DNA of 64,000 bases, from the NCBI GenBank assembly GCA_963802095.1, contig CAWDHI010000010.1:40141-104140 (forward strand), written 5' to 3'. Made by a program: the position numbers and the translations under genes. Below are positions 1 through 10,230 of this stretch, one piece after another; positions within the stretch are counted from its first letter, which is position 1, and each line of letters opens with the position of its first letter. The notes below the pieces were generated by a model, which did not search any database, had not been told where the DNA came from, and worked only from the letters and a program-made list of their open reading frames with translations. The stretch is from CAVVEQ01 sp963802095. GTDB lineage: Bacteria > Chloroflexota > Anaerolineae > Anaerolineales > Anaerolineaceae.

Positions 1-2304
1 TCATTTATCAGTGTGGCTATCTCCGCTCCCGCAACATTATTTCCCTGGAAACTTAGCTCCAATAAACGCAGCTGTTCCTCCAGTGAAATTAAGTCCTGTT
101 TCGCATCTTTAAGATTGGCAACAGCCTGCTCAGCCATCCGGTACTTGTTCACCCCGGAGGAGATGCTGCGCTTACGGCCACCAAAGAACCCCAGCAGCAC
201 CTCTCCGCCTTTGGCAACCATCTCCAATTGTCGGGAATTTGCCTGGCTCTCCAGTTTTTGGATCTTGAGTTGCTGATCGCGAATTCGCTGACGAAGCGGC
301 AGACTCTTTCTTTCGAATTCAACTTTTTGCTTCGCATCCGCGACGCTTCCCTGCCTGGTTGCCTCTTCCTGGCAGCGGGATAGGAATGCATCCCTGGTTT
401 CCCCTGGATTACTCGTAAGTTTTAGGTCTTCGTTCGTATATACTGGAAAGCTACCCTGCCGGTAAATCCAATCCGAGAAATCCTTCTGAAGTTCATCAAT
501 CTTCTTCTTGGTCGCCAGCCAAGCAGGCAGGGGCAGGAATTTAACGCCTTCTACAGGTGCCCGGGGTAATTGGGCTGCATCCACCTCCCCGGTTTCATAG
601 GATTTCCAATCAGGCATTCCCTGGGGAAGTTCCTTGATCACCGCGGTTCTCCGCAGGATTTGATTAACCCGATACTGCTTGGAAAAGTATCGCACCTGTG
701 CCTGGAGGATCAACCCGGGCTGATATACCATCCCCTGTCCGCCACCTTCCCCCTGGAGGAAATACTCGTCCACCCCACCCGGCACGGCCGGCCTGGCGGA
801 GGAAACTTCTCCATTCTTAGTTACCGCCGCAGCACCAGCAGCTGCCTGGGGGGCAGCGTTGGCATTCATTGTTGAAGTTGGGGCAGTGGGTGCCTGGCTT
901 TCTTTCTTACCGGCCAGTTTGTTCAGCGCCGGTATCTGTGTTCTGGTCAAAGGACCAGCCAGGAAATTCAAAGCCCAGCGCGAGGTGATCACTACCGGAG
1001 CCTTTGCATGCACGTTATGTAACAGGAATACTCGTTTTACCAAGTCCCGAGATGACCTTATCCGCTATCGCACGGTCAAAATTCCCGCTAGCACCCTGCA
1101 GCCCATCCAATAAACGCTGCTTATCTTGATCGGTCTGCAAACGCCCTATCAACCATGTGCCGGCATTCGAGAGTGCTTTATAATCCACATCCACCGGATT
1201 CTGGGTCGCGAGGAGAAGCCCCACGCCAAACGCACGGGCTTGCTTCAGTAAACGAAGCATGGGAGCGTGCGAAGGCGGTCTGGCGATAGGCGGCAAGAAG
1301 CCAAGAATCTCATCAAAATAGAGCAATGCCCGAAGCGTTCCAGTGCCGCGCTGGGTGAACATCCAGCTTTCCACCGCAGTGAACAGCAGGGTAACGAAGA
1401 ACATGCGCTCGTTATCATCCAGGTGCGCCAGATAGAAAATACTATGCCGGGGTTTGCCTTCCTTGGTGAAAAGCAATTGCTGGATATCCAGCGGGGTACC
1501 TTCCTGCCACGTCTCGAAGGAAGGCGATGCGAGGAAGCTGTTTAACAGCATTGCCAGTTCCATGCGATCCTTTTCGGGGAAGAATGTGTCCACGGGAAAT
1601 GCGCCAAGGCGATCGAAGGGTGGTTTTTGGGTTTGTATGATCAGCGTGGGCATATCCAATCCCTGCCCGTGGCTCCAGGCTTCTTCCAGAAGATTGGAAA
1701 GAAGAATATGCTCACGGGAGCGAAGTGGATCGATATTCTTCAACCCCACTAGTCCCAGCAAGGCGGTAGTGATGCTGGCGATCTTTTCCCGCAGAATTTC
1801 CTTATTTTCCTCCCATGGCAGCGTAGGGGCTTCAAATGAAGAAAGGATGTTGACAGACTCCCCTGCCGACGAACCGGGAGTAAAAACTGTAAAATCCACC
1901 GATTCCTTTAAAGCTTGAAGTTGCCCCTTCCCCAAGTTCCAACTCTCAAGTCCCTTCTTCCAGTTTGCCGCAGTGGCCTCCCCTGCCTGGGCGACCGTCT
2001 GGTTCGCACGTCGGGCAATCTCAGGATCGATCCAGGGTTCAAAATCTGCAGGAAGCAGATCGGGGAAGTGCAGGAGTAAATTGGTCAGATCGCCTTTCGG
2101 ATCTATGATCAATGCGGGGATACCCTTGAGGGCAGCTTCCTCCATCAGCGCGATGCAGAGACCGGTCTTTCCAGAGCCCGTCATCCCGGTGACTATTGCA
2201 TGGGTGGTGAGATCCGCAGGATCATAGATCACCGGTTGGTCTAAAGCCACCCCCTTGGTCAGATCAAATTGTTTCCCTAAAAAGAATCCTTCCAAGTCTG
2301 TCAT
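1..2304 (-). CDS. HerA/DUF87-like ATPase with coiled-coil tail (partial, one frameshift)
   Basis: This is a predicted P-loop ATPase of the HerA/FtsK-like DUF87 class, probably a DNA- or protein-remodelling motor; its substrate is unknown. The Walker A is TGMTGSGKTGLC near residue 45 and the Walker B lies in RALLYFDEILGFLP. ATG at 2304 is preceded by GGAGG at good spacing and is preferred over the TTG at 2316. The first frame stops near 1015, but shifting one base inside the TTTT run at 1035-1038 restores the family sequence KRVFLLHNVHAKAP and then LAGPLTRTQIPAL. That frame stays open to position 1, ending in a Gln/Lys/Glu-rich coiled coil, and the gene leaves the window without a stop. The shift is more likely a sequencing indel than true loss. 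Confidence 0.8.
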
Positions 2305-2316
2305 GCCTGCCTCCAA

Positions 2317-4318
2317 TTATTCTTGCGGGATGCGGAACAACCGATATGACTCACCGTATTCCTTAACAAGTTCCAGGGTGCTGAGGATTACGTCAAGTTG
2401 ATCCAGTTCTGCCACTGGATGATGCGGATCCGGATTTTCACGGAGAAACTCAGCGCCTGCCCTATTGTAAAGGATATAGGTAAAACCCTGGTTTCTCCAG
2501 GATTCGAGAATGGAGACTGGATCTTTCAATACCGCCAGGTCATGTTTCCAGTGATCAAGAATCTCATCGGGGTCGCACTTCGGAAAACAATAATAACCAC
2601 GTGGCTCGTATAGCAAAAGCACCAGTTCCCCTTCAGGCAGCAGCTGTATCTCCTCCATCGCCACGCTATACCAGCCCAGGTTATTATCCCGGTATTGTTT
2701 TTCATCCTGTATCCCGGAAAGCCAGTGGCAATACACCGGACCGGTTGAATGCAAGAAACACCTCAAGTGTATTAAACCCAAGCACCAGGATGATCACCGC
2801 CTGGAGAACCCTGCCCATTCGCAAGCCGGAAATTTCCAACCGACTCACTCCGAAATAACCAAATCCAGCCAGGATGGCAAAAGCAGGGAAGATCGAAAAG
2901 TACATCCTGGTTTGAATGAGGTAACCACTCGCCTGGTTGGCAACAGCCCATAAAACCAGACCCAGGCCAGCAATCCAGGCGGCATTCTGCAATGTGGCTT
3001 TCTGGTCCGCCGATAATTTCCTATACCCGACCCAGAAAAATGCGCCTAACCCAAGCAGGAGCGGACCAGCGGATACGCTGTAACCTTCTGCTGTTTCGCT
3101 ACCGATCACAGTTGCCCGGAGGGGAAGCAGGAAGATATCGCGCCAATCTCCCCAGGCGGGAAGACCCTGGTATACCCCAATGCGTACGGCATCCATCGCG
3201 CCTCCCGGAAGAAAGAACGGGTAGACCGGGTTGCCGGTAATCACCCAGTTCCTTGCCAGCCAGGGAACGGCAGCCAGGATCGCCCCACCAAACAGAACAA
3301 AAAGGTTGGTAAAAAACTTCTCTCTTCGCTGAATGCAATTCCAGGTGAATGCTCCGAAAAGTGCGATGGATAAGAATCCGCCCGTGTATTTGGTGGAGAA
3401 AACAAACCCCGCAAAAAGACCGGCAAAGAACAGCATCCTCCGTTCACCCGATATCCTCCACGCATCCAGGCAGATAATAGCGCACAGACCAAAGAATAAT
3501 CCCAGCCAGTCCACATATGCCCAGGCTGTTGAGATCGCGAAAGTGAAACCTGCCAGCAGGCTGAGAGGTGCAACCCAACCCGCGGGATTATCCAACCTGG
3601 TGCGAGCAAACCCGGCCAACCCCAGCAATGCGAGAAAAGCAAAGTACCAGCCCAGGACCGCAGCTCCCTGCGCCCCTCCCAGCGACATCGCCAGGGTATG
3701 AAGCATTTCGGTCGCTTGGGGCATCCCGGTCATCACAATCCAGGGCAGGTAGGAAAAATTTCCACTCTGGAGGTATGCTTGCGGCATCGTGAGGTGATAC
3801 ATCAATGCATCATATTTAATGGGTGGTGCAAGCGCGGTAAATAAACCTAACCCAAGTATCGCGACTGCCATCCCTCCGCAAATTTTCCAAAAACGGCTGC
3901 TCTCTTTCCAAAAAGAAAGCAATCCCGACCAGGATCGCATCCACTCGAGGATATTCCGTCTTAATAAGACAGCCAACCCGAGAAGCAGCAATGCGAAGGT
4001 CAATCCGTGGAATCCCCCGATCAGACCAATCATCATCAGTAATAATGCCAATAATCCCAACCCTAACCCAGTCTGAACACTCAATCTCGTGAGGGGATGG
4101 TGGCTGTCCATAGGAATTAATATTCTTCCCGCTCCGCCGCAGATGGCGACGATCAGAAATGCCAGCGTGACCCTCCAGGCTGCCTGGGCAAGGACCCCCA
4201 CAAAATCGGGAGTAAAGGGTTTATGGTAAATATAATAACCAAGAACCAGGGAAAACAGCCAGAAAATGGCGATTATTCCAATTATCAGATCTCGGCGTTT
4301 ATTGTTCATGTTGATCAT
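2317..4318 (-). CDS. Polytopic membrane glycosyltransferase-like protein (one frameshift)
   Basis: This is a large integral membrane protein of the GT39/ArnT-like type, with about a dozen hydrophobic segments and a soluble C-terminal part. Such proteins use lipid-linked sugars to glycosylate proteins or lipids; that role is inferred from the fold only. The first frame (from 4318) stops at 2702 after VLPLAFRDTG. The overlapping frame carries the expected tail, with NLGWYSVAMEEIQLLPEG and LLLYEPRGYYC, and ends at 2317. The two join through a one-base difference near 2717-2720. The product would be about 665 residues. Start choice between 4318 and 4309 is uncertain because an AAAGG sits too near the first and too far from the second. 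It lies 12 bases upstream of the HerA-like gene, probably in one operon. Confidence 0.68.
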
Positions 4319-4452
4319 CGCCTTTCATTAATTATAGATGATTGAAAGTCGTTGACGCAATTTGCTTCCGGGCTGGCATAATTAATGCAATAAAATCCTG
4401 ACCGAATGATCCGTCGGATTGAATTCAAAGTTACAGACAGGTACCACTTTTA

Positions 4453-6729
4453 ATGATCGATATTCATTTATCCAGCTTGCACCGTTCTGCCGGGCAGATT
4501 CAACTTGATCTGCCTGGTCTATTCGCTGCCACCCCGCCCAAGCGCACAGCCCGCGGCCGCGACCGGGATGCCCTTGTCATCCTTTTAAACTCGATTGGTA
4601 CTGACGACGCTCTATCCTCCAACCGCATCGCGGATTTACTGAATGCAGCCGCAGAGCGGTTCTATAAAAGCGCAGGATCGATAACTTCTGCCCTGACAGA
4701 AGCAGCTGATTTTCTCAATGGGTATTTCCTCGATATTAACAAAAATTTATACCCCAGCAAGCCCCCGTGTACCGCAGGATTGAACATACTCGTGATCCGT
4801 GGTGACCTTTTCTTCAACGCCATTGCAGGTCAATCTGGCTGTCTAATTGCCCGTCCGAATGGAGTTGAGCGATTTGGGATGGAGGCAGCATCTCCCACCG
4901 GGTTGGGAGTGGGTCGATCTGTGCAGTTAAGATTTGCACAATCCACTCTGCTACCCGGCGATCTTATTCTTTTTTCTCCTTCAATTCCAGTTGGTTGGAA
5001 TGAAGCCGCTCTACCGCAAACGCTCGGCTTGGGATTTGAAGACATGTATAAAGGGCTCGTGCGGGAAGGTGGGCAGGATGTTTTCGCTGGCATCATCCGA
5101 ATCACACCCGGCAAGGGGCAACTTATCCGACACCGGATGTCGCTAGCATCTACACAGACTGACCCTGTCGCAACCTCAGCATCAACGTTGTCTGGTTCCC
5201 AAGTCACGCCAACAGGACAAACCGCCATACCCGGTGTTGCCTCCCCGCAACCTGTTATTGAGAGAGAAACCACAACATCAGCCAAAGATAAGAAATCGAT
5301 CGCGAAAAAGGGCTTGGCAATCACAGCCGGGATCAAAACGAACTGGGAAAAATTCAACAACCAGCGACCCGCCTGGATGAAAAAAGCCGGGGTAAAAGCC
5401 GCCAACGCCTGGGTGGAGGGTGAACCGCAGAGACAAAAAGCTGCTTCCGGTCTACGCCTGTTTCTTGCCAGAATGCTTCCTGGGATCACCGAAAAATCCC
5501 CGGTCATCCCGCAAAGCACAATGCTCTTTGCAGCTATAGCAATTCCGATTGTCGTGGTCGCCATGGGCATTACCATTTACCTTCGCAGCGGCCGCGGAGA
5601 GCAGCACGTGATCAACCTGGAAGTCGCCCAATATTACGCTGGCCTTGCCTCGAAGGAAAAAACCCGCGAGCTGCAGACCGAGTATTGGACCCAGGCTGAT
5701 GAATGGCTCAAGAAAGCGGAAAGCTATGGAGCCACAGATGAATCCAGCTCACTTCGGGCGCAGGTCGCGGCTGCCATGGATTCCCTCAAAGGGATCTCCC
5801 GTCTGGCAATGATCCCTGCTCTTTCATCCTCAATCCCGAAAACTTCCAGAATCAGTCGGGTGGTTACCCGCGATCAGGATGTGTACCTGCTTGATGCCCC
5901 TACGGGGCGTGTTTCGCGGGTGACCAGGAGAAATTCGGAAACCTATCAGGTAGATTTTGCTTTCACTTGTGGTCCGGGTGGGTTCATCGGTAAACTGGTG
6001 GATATTGCCGCACTGCCGCCAAACAATATCCAGGTACAGCCCGGCGTCAGCGGGGGAGCTTCCATTATCGGAGTGGATGAATATGGTAACGCTGTCTATT
6101 GCGCGCCTAAGGCCAACCCTACATCCAAGCCGCTACCCCGACCCAAGGTGAATTGGAACCGCATCAAGGCCATCACTCTCAATGATGGTGTGTTGTATGT
6201 CTTGGATACTGGCAGCGGGCGCGTTTGGCGATTCCGCAGTGGAGAAAAGGATCGGTCCTTCGAATATAGCCAGTCACCATCCCAATTCTTCGATCTTGCA
6301 GCCCAGAACAACGGTAGTGAATATGTCGACCTGGCGGTCAGCACGGATGATCTATTCCTGCTTCTTAAAAACAACATGATGATGCATTGCGTCTATAGTC
6401 GTGTGGACTTTAAGGAATCAACCTGTACGAATCCGGCTGTCTATGAAGATATGCGGTCTGGAAGTCCACAGGCGCTACCATTGAGTGGTTTAGGCTTCTC
6501 GCAGCTCTCCTTCACCGAACTGCCCGATTCAGCTTTGCACATCCTGGATAAGAATCTGCCCAGCCTGTATAAATTCGGTGTCCAGCTAAATCTTTACCGG
6601 GTCTTGCAGATCGCTGCCGCGCAAGGGTACGATCTCCCGCGATCCAAGCCAACCGCGTTTACTGTCTCACCAGAACAGGTGGTATTCCTGGTGTATGGGG
6701 ATGAGCTTTATTACGCGCGGATGCCATGA
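4453..6729 (+). CDS. PP2C-like domain protein with TM segment and C-terminal propeller-like region
   Basis: This 758-residue protein has three parts. Residues 1-230 resemble a degenerate PP2C phosphatase (RGRDRDALVILL, NILVIRGDLFFNAIAGQSG, LLPGDLILFSPS) but lack a clear set of metal-binding aspartates, so catalysis is doubtful. A basic linker follows, then one membrane helix around residues 357-377 (AIAIPIVVVAMGITIYL). The last 300 residues contain repeated beta-rich blades such as VYLLDAPTGRVSRVTR and LYVLDTGSGRVWRFRSG, typical of a propeller, presumably on the far side of the membrane. A role in envelope signalling or sensing is an inference. A TTGACG at 4352 with a CATAAT-like -10 could be its promoter, but the 19-base spacing is poor. 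Confidence 0.6.
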   Translation: MIDIHLSSLHRSAGQIQLDLPGLFAATPPKRTARGRDRDALVILLNSIGTDDALSSNRIADLLNAAAERFYKSAGSITSALTEAADFLNGYFLDINKNLYPSKPPCTAGLNILVIRGDLFFNAIAGQSGCLIARPNGVERFGMEAASPTGLGVGRSVQLRFAQSTLLPGDLILFSPSIPVGWNEAALPQTLGLGFEDMYKGLVREGGQDVFAGIIRITPGKGQLIRHRMSLASTQTDPVATSASTLSGSQVTPTGQTAIPGVASPQPVIERETTTSAKDKKSIAKKGLAITAGIKTNWEKFNNQRPAWMKKAGVKAANAWVEGEPQRQKAASGLRLFLARMLPGITEKSPVIPQSTMLFAAIAIPIVVVAMGITIYLRSGRGEQHVINLEVAQYYAGLASKEKTRELQTEYWTQADEWLKKAESYGATDESSSLRAQVAAAMDSLKGISRLAMIPALSSSIPKTSRISRVVTRDQDVYLLDAPTGRVSRVTRRNSETYQVDFAFTCGPGGFIGKLVDIAALPPNNIQVQPGVSGGASIIGVDEYGNAVYCAPKANPTSKPLPRPKVNWNRIKAITLNDGVLYVLDTGSGRVWRFRSGEKDRSFEYSQSPSQFFDLAAQNNGSEYVDLAVSTDDLFLLLKNNMMMHCVYSRVDFKESTCTNPAVYEDMRSGSPQALPLSGLGFSQLSFTELPDSALHILDKNLPSLYKFGVQLNLYRVLQIAAAQGYDLPRSKPTAFTVSPEQVVFLVYGDELYYARMP

Positions 6730-6773
6730 TCCAAAAGTTCTTTTCACTACAGTTCCCGCATGCTGAGATCTTT

Positions 6774-8867
6774 TTATTTTGTAACTCCCTTTTGTCTGAG
6801 TAACCGCGAGGAATTCCCCAGGATGCCAAGATCGGGGATAATCTGCAGGGTTGCTGCCAAGGCAGGGGGAAGAAATCCGAGGGCAGCTAAGCTTATCCCG
6901 ATCACATTGTAAAAACCGGCAAAAAGCAGATTTCCGCGAACCACCCGCATGGTTCTGCGCGCGATCGCCAGGGCTTCCGGTACCAACATCCAATCCGTCC
7001 GCAGGATGGCAATATCGGAGGCCTCGATTGCGATATCTGAACCCGAGGAAGCCATTGCAATTCCCACATCCGCCTGTGAAAGCGCTGGCGCGTCATTGAT
7101 GCCATCTCCCACCATCACCACCCGCCTGCCCCTTTCCTGGTATTCTCTCACAATGGTTATCTTATCCTCCGGCAACAACTCCGCCCGGTAACCAACTCCC
7201 AATTGGGCTGCCACTTGTGCTGCGGTTGCGTTGTTATCCCCTGTAAGGATCTCAATTTGCCTTATCCCCATTTCTTGCAGTTTCTTAATCGCTTCCGGGA
7301 CATCCCCGCGCAGGGTATCTGCAAGGCCAAGTAATCCGATCAAAATATCATCCCGGAATACGTACAAAACCGTCCGGCCTTCGGATTCGAGCTCCGCGGC
7401 AGCTGTAGGCTTCTCGGTGCCATTAAGCACCTGGCGAGAACCCAACCTAATCTCATGGCCGGCGACCGAGGCAGTCAGCCCTATCCCTGATTGATTTTGG
7501 AAGTTCTCAGGCGCTGTTAAAGGCAGTGCCCGCTGGCTGGCAGCCTCGCGTATCGCAGAGGCGAGCGGGTGCTCGGAATACCGCTCGGCGGAAGCAGCAA
7601 TGGTGAGGATTTCATTTTCGGAGGAACCATTCAGGCAGACTATGTCCGTCAATTCCGGTTTTCCGAGGGTTAGCGTGCCAGTCTTATCGATCAGGAGGGT
7701 GTCCACAATGGAGAGTGTCTCTAGAACGATCCCACCCTTGATCATAAGGCCGCGTTTCGCCGCCGCACCGATCGAGGCCATCATCGCGATGGGCGTGGCG
7801 AGTGCAATCGAGCATGAGCATGCCACTGCCAGAACAGCCACAGCCGCGTTCACATCCCGGCTAAAGATAAGAGTGAGCAGAGCTATGCCTGAGACAACGG
7901 GAAGGTAGTAGCCTGAGAATCTGTCTGCGAATTTTTGAACAGTGCCCTTTTTTGCCTCCGCCTCTTCCACAAGGTGAACGATACGTCCGAAAGCTGTATC
8001 TCTCCCGGTGTGCGTGGCCAGTAAACGAACTGATCCAGATTGCAGGAGCGTGGCAGCGTATACTACAGTGCCTGGACCGATCTCGACAGGCATGGATTCA
8101 CCGGTCAGTGCCGCCTGGTTCACCGAGGCTGTGCCCGATAGCACAGTACCGTCGACCGGGATCTTCTCGCCAGGTCTCACAATAACGGTTACCCCCGGTG
8201 CCACACCGGTCACTGGGACCATTTCCTCAGTCCCGTCCAACTCCACCCTGGCAGTTTGGGGCATCATCACCGTCAGATCTTTGATAGCCTTTCGGGATTG
8301 ATCAGCAGTGAAGGACTCCACATAGTTGCCGATGTACATCATGAAGACCAGCACCCCTGCAGTCGGCCATTCGCCGATGAGCAGAGAGGCTGCCACCCCT
8401 AGCGTCATCAAAGTGCGAGAAGTGACCTGCCGCTTGCTCGAAGATTTAAAGACCTCCACAAAGAGCGGCCAGCCTGCCGCGACGACGATGACTGAACCAA
8501 TGGCGCGCGGTATGAGGCTGGTAAGAGTTTGAAATAGCCCCAGCCATTCGCCGATAACGATCACGAATAGCACTGCGCCGGTGATCAGTGCAAATACCGT
8601 GAAAACCTTCCGGCTGAAACTCTCCCCGGAAGCATGAGACCCATTGGAGACTTCCGGGACTGTGTAACCGGCAATAACAACCGCGGAGCGGATCTGGCTC
8701 ATCTCCACCTTGCCTGGTTCCACACGGATAATAGCCTTTTCAGAGGAAAGCAGCACATCCACGGATTGGACACCGGGGATTTTCTCCAGAGCATGGCGGA
8801 CGTGGTTGGTGCACTCAGCACAATCCATACCCGCAACAGGAATTTCGATTATTTGGGTATTATCCAT
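6774..8867 (-). CDS. P1B-type heavy-metal translocating ATPase
   Basis: This is a membrane pump that exports a transition or soft metal ion using ATP. An N-terminal HMA domain carries the metal-binding GMDCAEC at residues 13-19. TGES (about 255) is the actuator loop, DKTGTLT (about 394-400) holds the phosphorylated Asp, and MVGDGINDAPAL is the hinge motif. The TM4 metal site reads ACSCSIALATP (about 349-359), so it is CSC rather than the usual CPC of copper and zinc pumps. The substrate therefore cannot be named safely. ATG at 8867 starts inside the last codons of the upstream repressor gene (8-base overlap), so translation is probably coupled. Regulation should follow the ArsR/SmtB repressor at 8860-9225. 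Confidence 0.9.
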   Translation of the reverse strand: MDNTQIIEIPVAGMDCAECTNHVRHALEKIPGVQSVDVLLSSEKAIIRVEPGKVEMSQIRSAVVIAGYTVPEVSNGSHASGESFSRKVFTVFALITGAVLFVIVIGEWLGLFQTLTSLIPRAIGSVIVVAAGWPLFVEVFKSSSKRQVTSRTLMTLGVAASLLIGEWPTAGVLVFMMYIGNYVESFTADQSRKAIKDLTVMMPQTARVELDGTEEMVPVTGVAPGVTVIVRPGEKIPVDGTVLSGTASVNQAALTGESMPVEIGPGTVVYAATLLQSGSVRLLATHTGRDTAFGRIVHLVEEAEAKKGTVQKFADRFSGYYLPVVSGIALLTLIFSRDVNAAVAVLAVACSCSIALATPIAMMASIGAAAKRGLMIKGGIVLETLSIVDTLLIDKTGTLTLGKPELTDIVCLNGSSENEILTIAASAERYSEHPLASAIREAASQRALPLTAPENFQNQSGIGLTASVAGHEIRLGSRQVLNGTEKPTAAAELESEGRTVLYVFRDDILIGLLGLADTLRGDVPEAIKKLQEMGIRQIEILTGDNNATAAQVAAQLGVGYRAELLPEDKITIVREYQERGRRVVMVGDGINDAPALSQADVGIAMASSGSDIAIEASDIAILRTDWMLVPEALAIARRTMRVVRGNLLFAGFYNVIGISLAALGFLPPALAATLQIIPDLGILGNSSRLLRQKGVTK

Positions 8868-9225
8868 GTTGCAAGTGCTCCTTTGTTCGGGTAAATAACT
8901 CACGGATATGTTCGTCATCCAGCGCGTAAAAAACGATCCGCCCTTCCTTTCGGCTTCGTACCAGGCGCAGGTCGCGCAGGATGCGCAACTGGTGGGATAT
9001 TGCGCTTTGGGTCATCCCGAGCAGCATTGAAAGGTCACACACACAGAGTTCGGTCGTGATCATCGCGGAGACAAGGCGCACGCGGGTTGGATCTGATAAA
9101 GCCTGGAAAACCCTTGCAATATTCGCAGCGTCATCCGGGTCAACAAGATTTTGTTTCGACATCTCCACCAGGTTCAGGTGGATCGCTTCCACTTCGCAGG
9201 GAGAAACTGCATCAGGTTGGTTCAT
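8860..9225 (-). CDS. ArsR/SmtB-family metal-sensing repressor
   Basis: This 121-residue winged-helix repressor should release DNA when it binds metal. It has the recognition region MTQSAISHQLRILRDLRLV and two candidate sensor sites. ELCVCDL is a CadC/ArsR-type alpha3 cysteine pair. The last helix has the spacing D-x-H-x10-H-x2-H (from DDEH to KEHLQH), as in SmtB/ZiaR-type alpha5 zinc sites. ATG at 9225 follows AAGGA by five bases. The gene overlaps and precedes the P1B ATPase, and its own promoter contains a SmtB-like inverted repeat, so it very likely autoregulates a metal efflux operon. Having both site types leaves the cognate metal (Zn, Cd, Co or other) open. Confidence 0.9.
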   Translation of the reverse strand: MNQPDAVSPCEVEAIHLNLVEMSKQNLVDPDDAANIARVFQALSDPTRVRLVSAMITTELCVCDLSMLLGMTQSAISHQLRILRDLRLVRSRKEGRIVFYALDDEHIRELFTRTKEHLQHG

Positions 9226-9239
9226 TTTTATCCTTGATT

Positions 9240-9259
9240 ATATGAGCAAGTATTCATAT
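9240..9259 (-). promoter_or_regulatory. SmtB/ArsR-type operator
   Basis: An imperfect palindrome, ATATGA-N8-TCATAT, matches the classic SmtB/CzrA-type operator pattern (ATGAxCA...TATTCAT). It lies immediately downstream of the -10 box and over the expected transcription start, between the promoter and the repressor start codon. Binding here would block transcription of the repressor-ATPase operon. Confidence 0.75.
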
Positions 9260-9287
9260 ATTATCTTATCTTGGTTATATCTGTCAA
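9260..9287 (-). promoter_or_regulatory. Sigma70-type promoter of the repressor-P1B ATPase operon
   Basis: On the minus strand a perfect TTGACA (9287-9282) is followed after 16 bases by GATAAT (9265-9260). The predicted start is near 9253, inside the operator, leaving a leader of about 28 bases that carries the AAGGA ribosome site. Confidence 0.7.
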
Positions 9288-9377
9288 GTGCCACCTTGCC
9301 TGGTACTGAAATCTTCAATACAATAAGTGCATACCGATCAAATCTGTCCAGAATATATATCTAGCAATGGGTAAATC

Positions 9378-10181
9378 ATGAACCGGCTTCAAAGATTTTT
9401 TAATATTAAACCCCGCAAGGTTGCAATATCACTGGGTGGGGGTGCACTTCTGGGCGCAGCTCACATAGGTGTTCTGGAAGTATTTGAAAAAGAAGGCATT
9501 CACCCGGAGATCGTGACCGGCACGAGCATTGGGGCGATCATCGGCGCAGCATATGCCGCGGGGCAATCGGTGGAACACATGACCAGAATGATCCGCTCCA
9601 TCAACTGGGCAAACCTGGTTAAACTCAGTTTCCCCCCTTCCCTGGGAATCTTTCAAACCGATCCGATGGATGACTTCATTCGCGAGAACATTTTCGGGCT
9701 TGATTTTTCAGAGCTCAGCCACCCTTTCGCGGCGGTCGCCTGTGATATTCTCACTGGCGAAAAAGTGATCCTTCGTTCCGGACCGGTCGCCGAAGCCATT
9801 CGTGCGAGCGCGGCGTTTCCTGGAATTTTCGCTCCGATTAAATTCGACGGAAAACTCCTGGTGGATGGTGGCATAGTTGATAATCTGCCATCCGAAGTCG
9901 CCAGGGAAATGGGCGCAGATTACATCATCGCTGTTGACCTCTCCTCCCGCTCAACGGTTCTCCATCCACCCCAGAATTTAGCGGAGCTTCTTTTCGGGGT
10001 GATCAATCTGATGCACCTGCGCTCCTCGCAACCTGACCCCCGCTCCATCGATTGTCATATCCGCCCGGACGTGGCGGAATTCAATTCCTGGGCATTCCAT
10101 GATATTGATGAGATCATCGCCAGGGGCAGGGTCGCTGCCAATCAGGTCATCCTCAAGCTGAAAGCTGATCTGCGTGTCTGA
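9378..10181 (+). CDS. Patatin-like phospholipase (RssA-type)
   Basis: This predicted 267-residue serine lipid acyl hydrolase is probably cytosolic or membrane-peripheral. The oxyanion-hole loop GGGALLGAAHIG (residues 20-31) precedes the nucleophile elbow GTSIG with Ser50, and the catalytic Asp sits in DGG (Asp163, KLLVDGGIVDNLP). This is the complete Ser-Asp dyad of bacterial patatins of the RssA/YlbK type. No signal peptide is visible. The following release-factor-like gene begins within about 50 bases of the stop, so the two may be co-transcribed. Substrate and physiological role are unknown. Confidence 0.88.
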   Translation: MNRLQRFFNIKPRKVAISLGGGALLGAAHIGVLEVFEKEGIHPEIVTGTSIGAIIGAAYAAGQSVEHMTRMIRSINWANLVKLSFPPSLGIFQTDPMDDFIRENIFGLDFSELSHPFAAVACDILTGEKVILRSGPVAEAIRASAAFPGIFAPIKFDGKLLVDGGIVDNLPSEVAREMGADYIIAVDLSSRSTVLHPPQNLAELLFGVINLMHLRSSQPDPRSIDCHIRPDVAEFNSWAFHDIDEIIARGRVAANQVILKLKADLRV

Positions 10182-10230
10182 TCAGGGTGTAAACACAAAT
10201 CGCCCGATGTTCAACCAAGGAGATGGCAAT

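Noticed and set aside
1454..1918. Open frame of 154 codons on the plus strand opposite the HerA-like gene
   Set aside because: Antisense to Walker A/B-containing sequence; rich in Ser and Arg; no start signal.
4830..5576. Open frame of 248 codons antisense to the PP2C-like gene
   Set aside because: Composition is that of a complement frame and no domain is visible.
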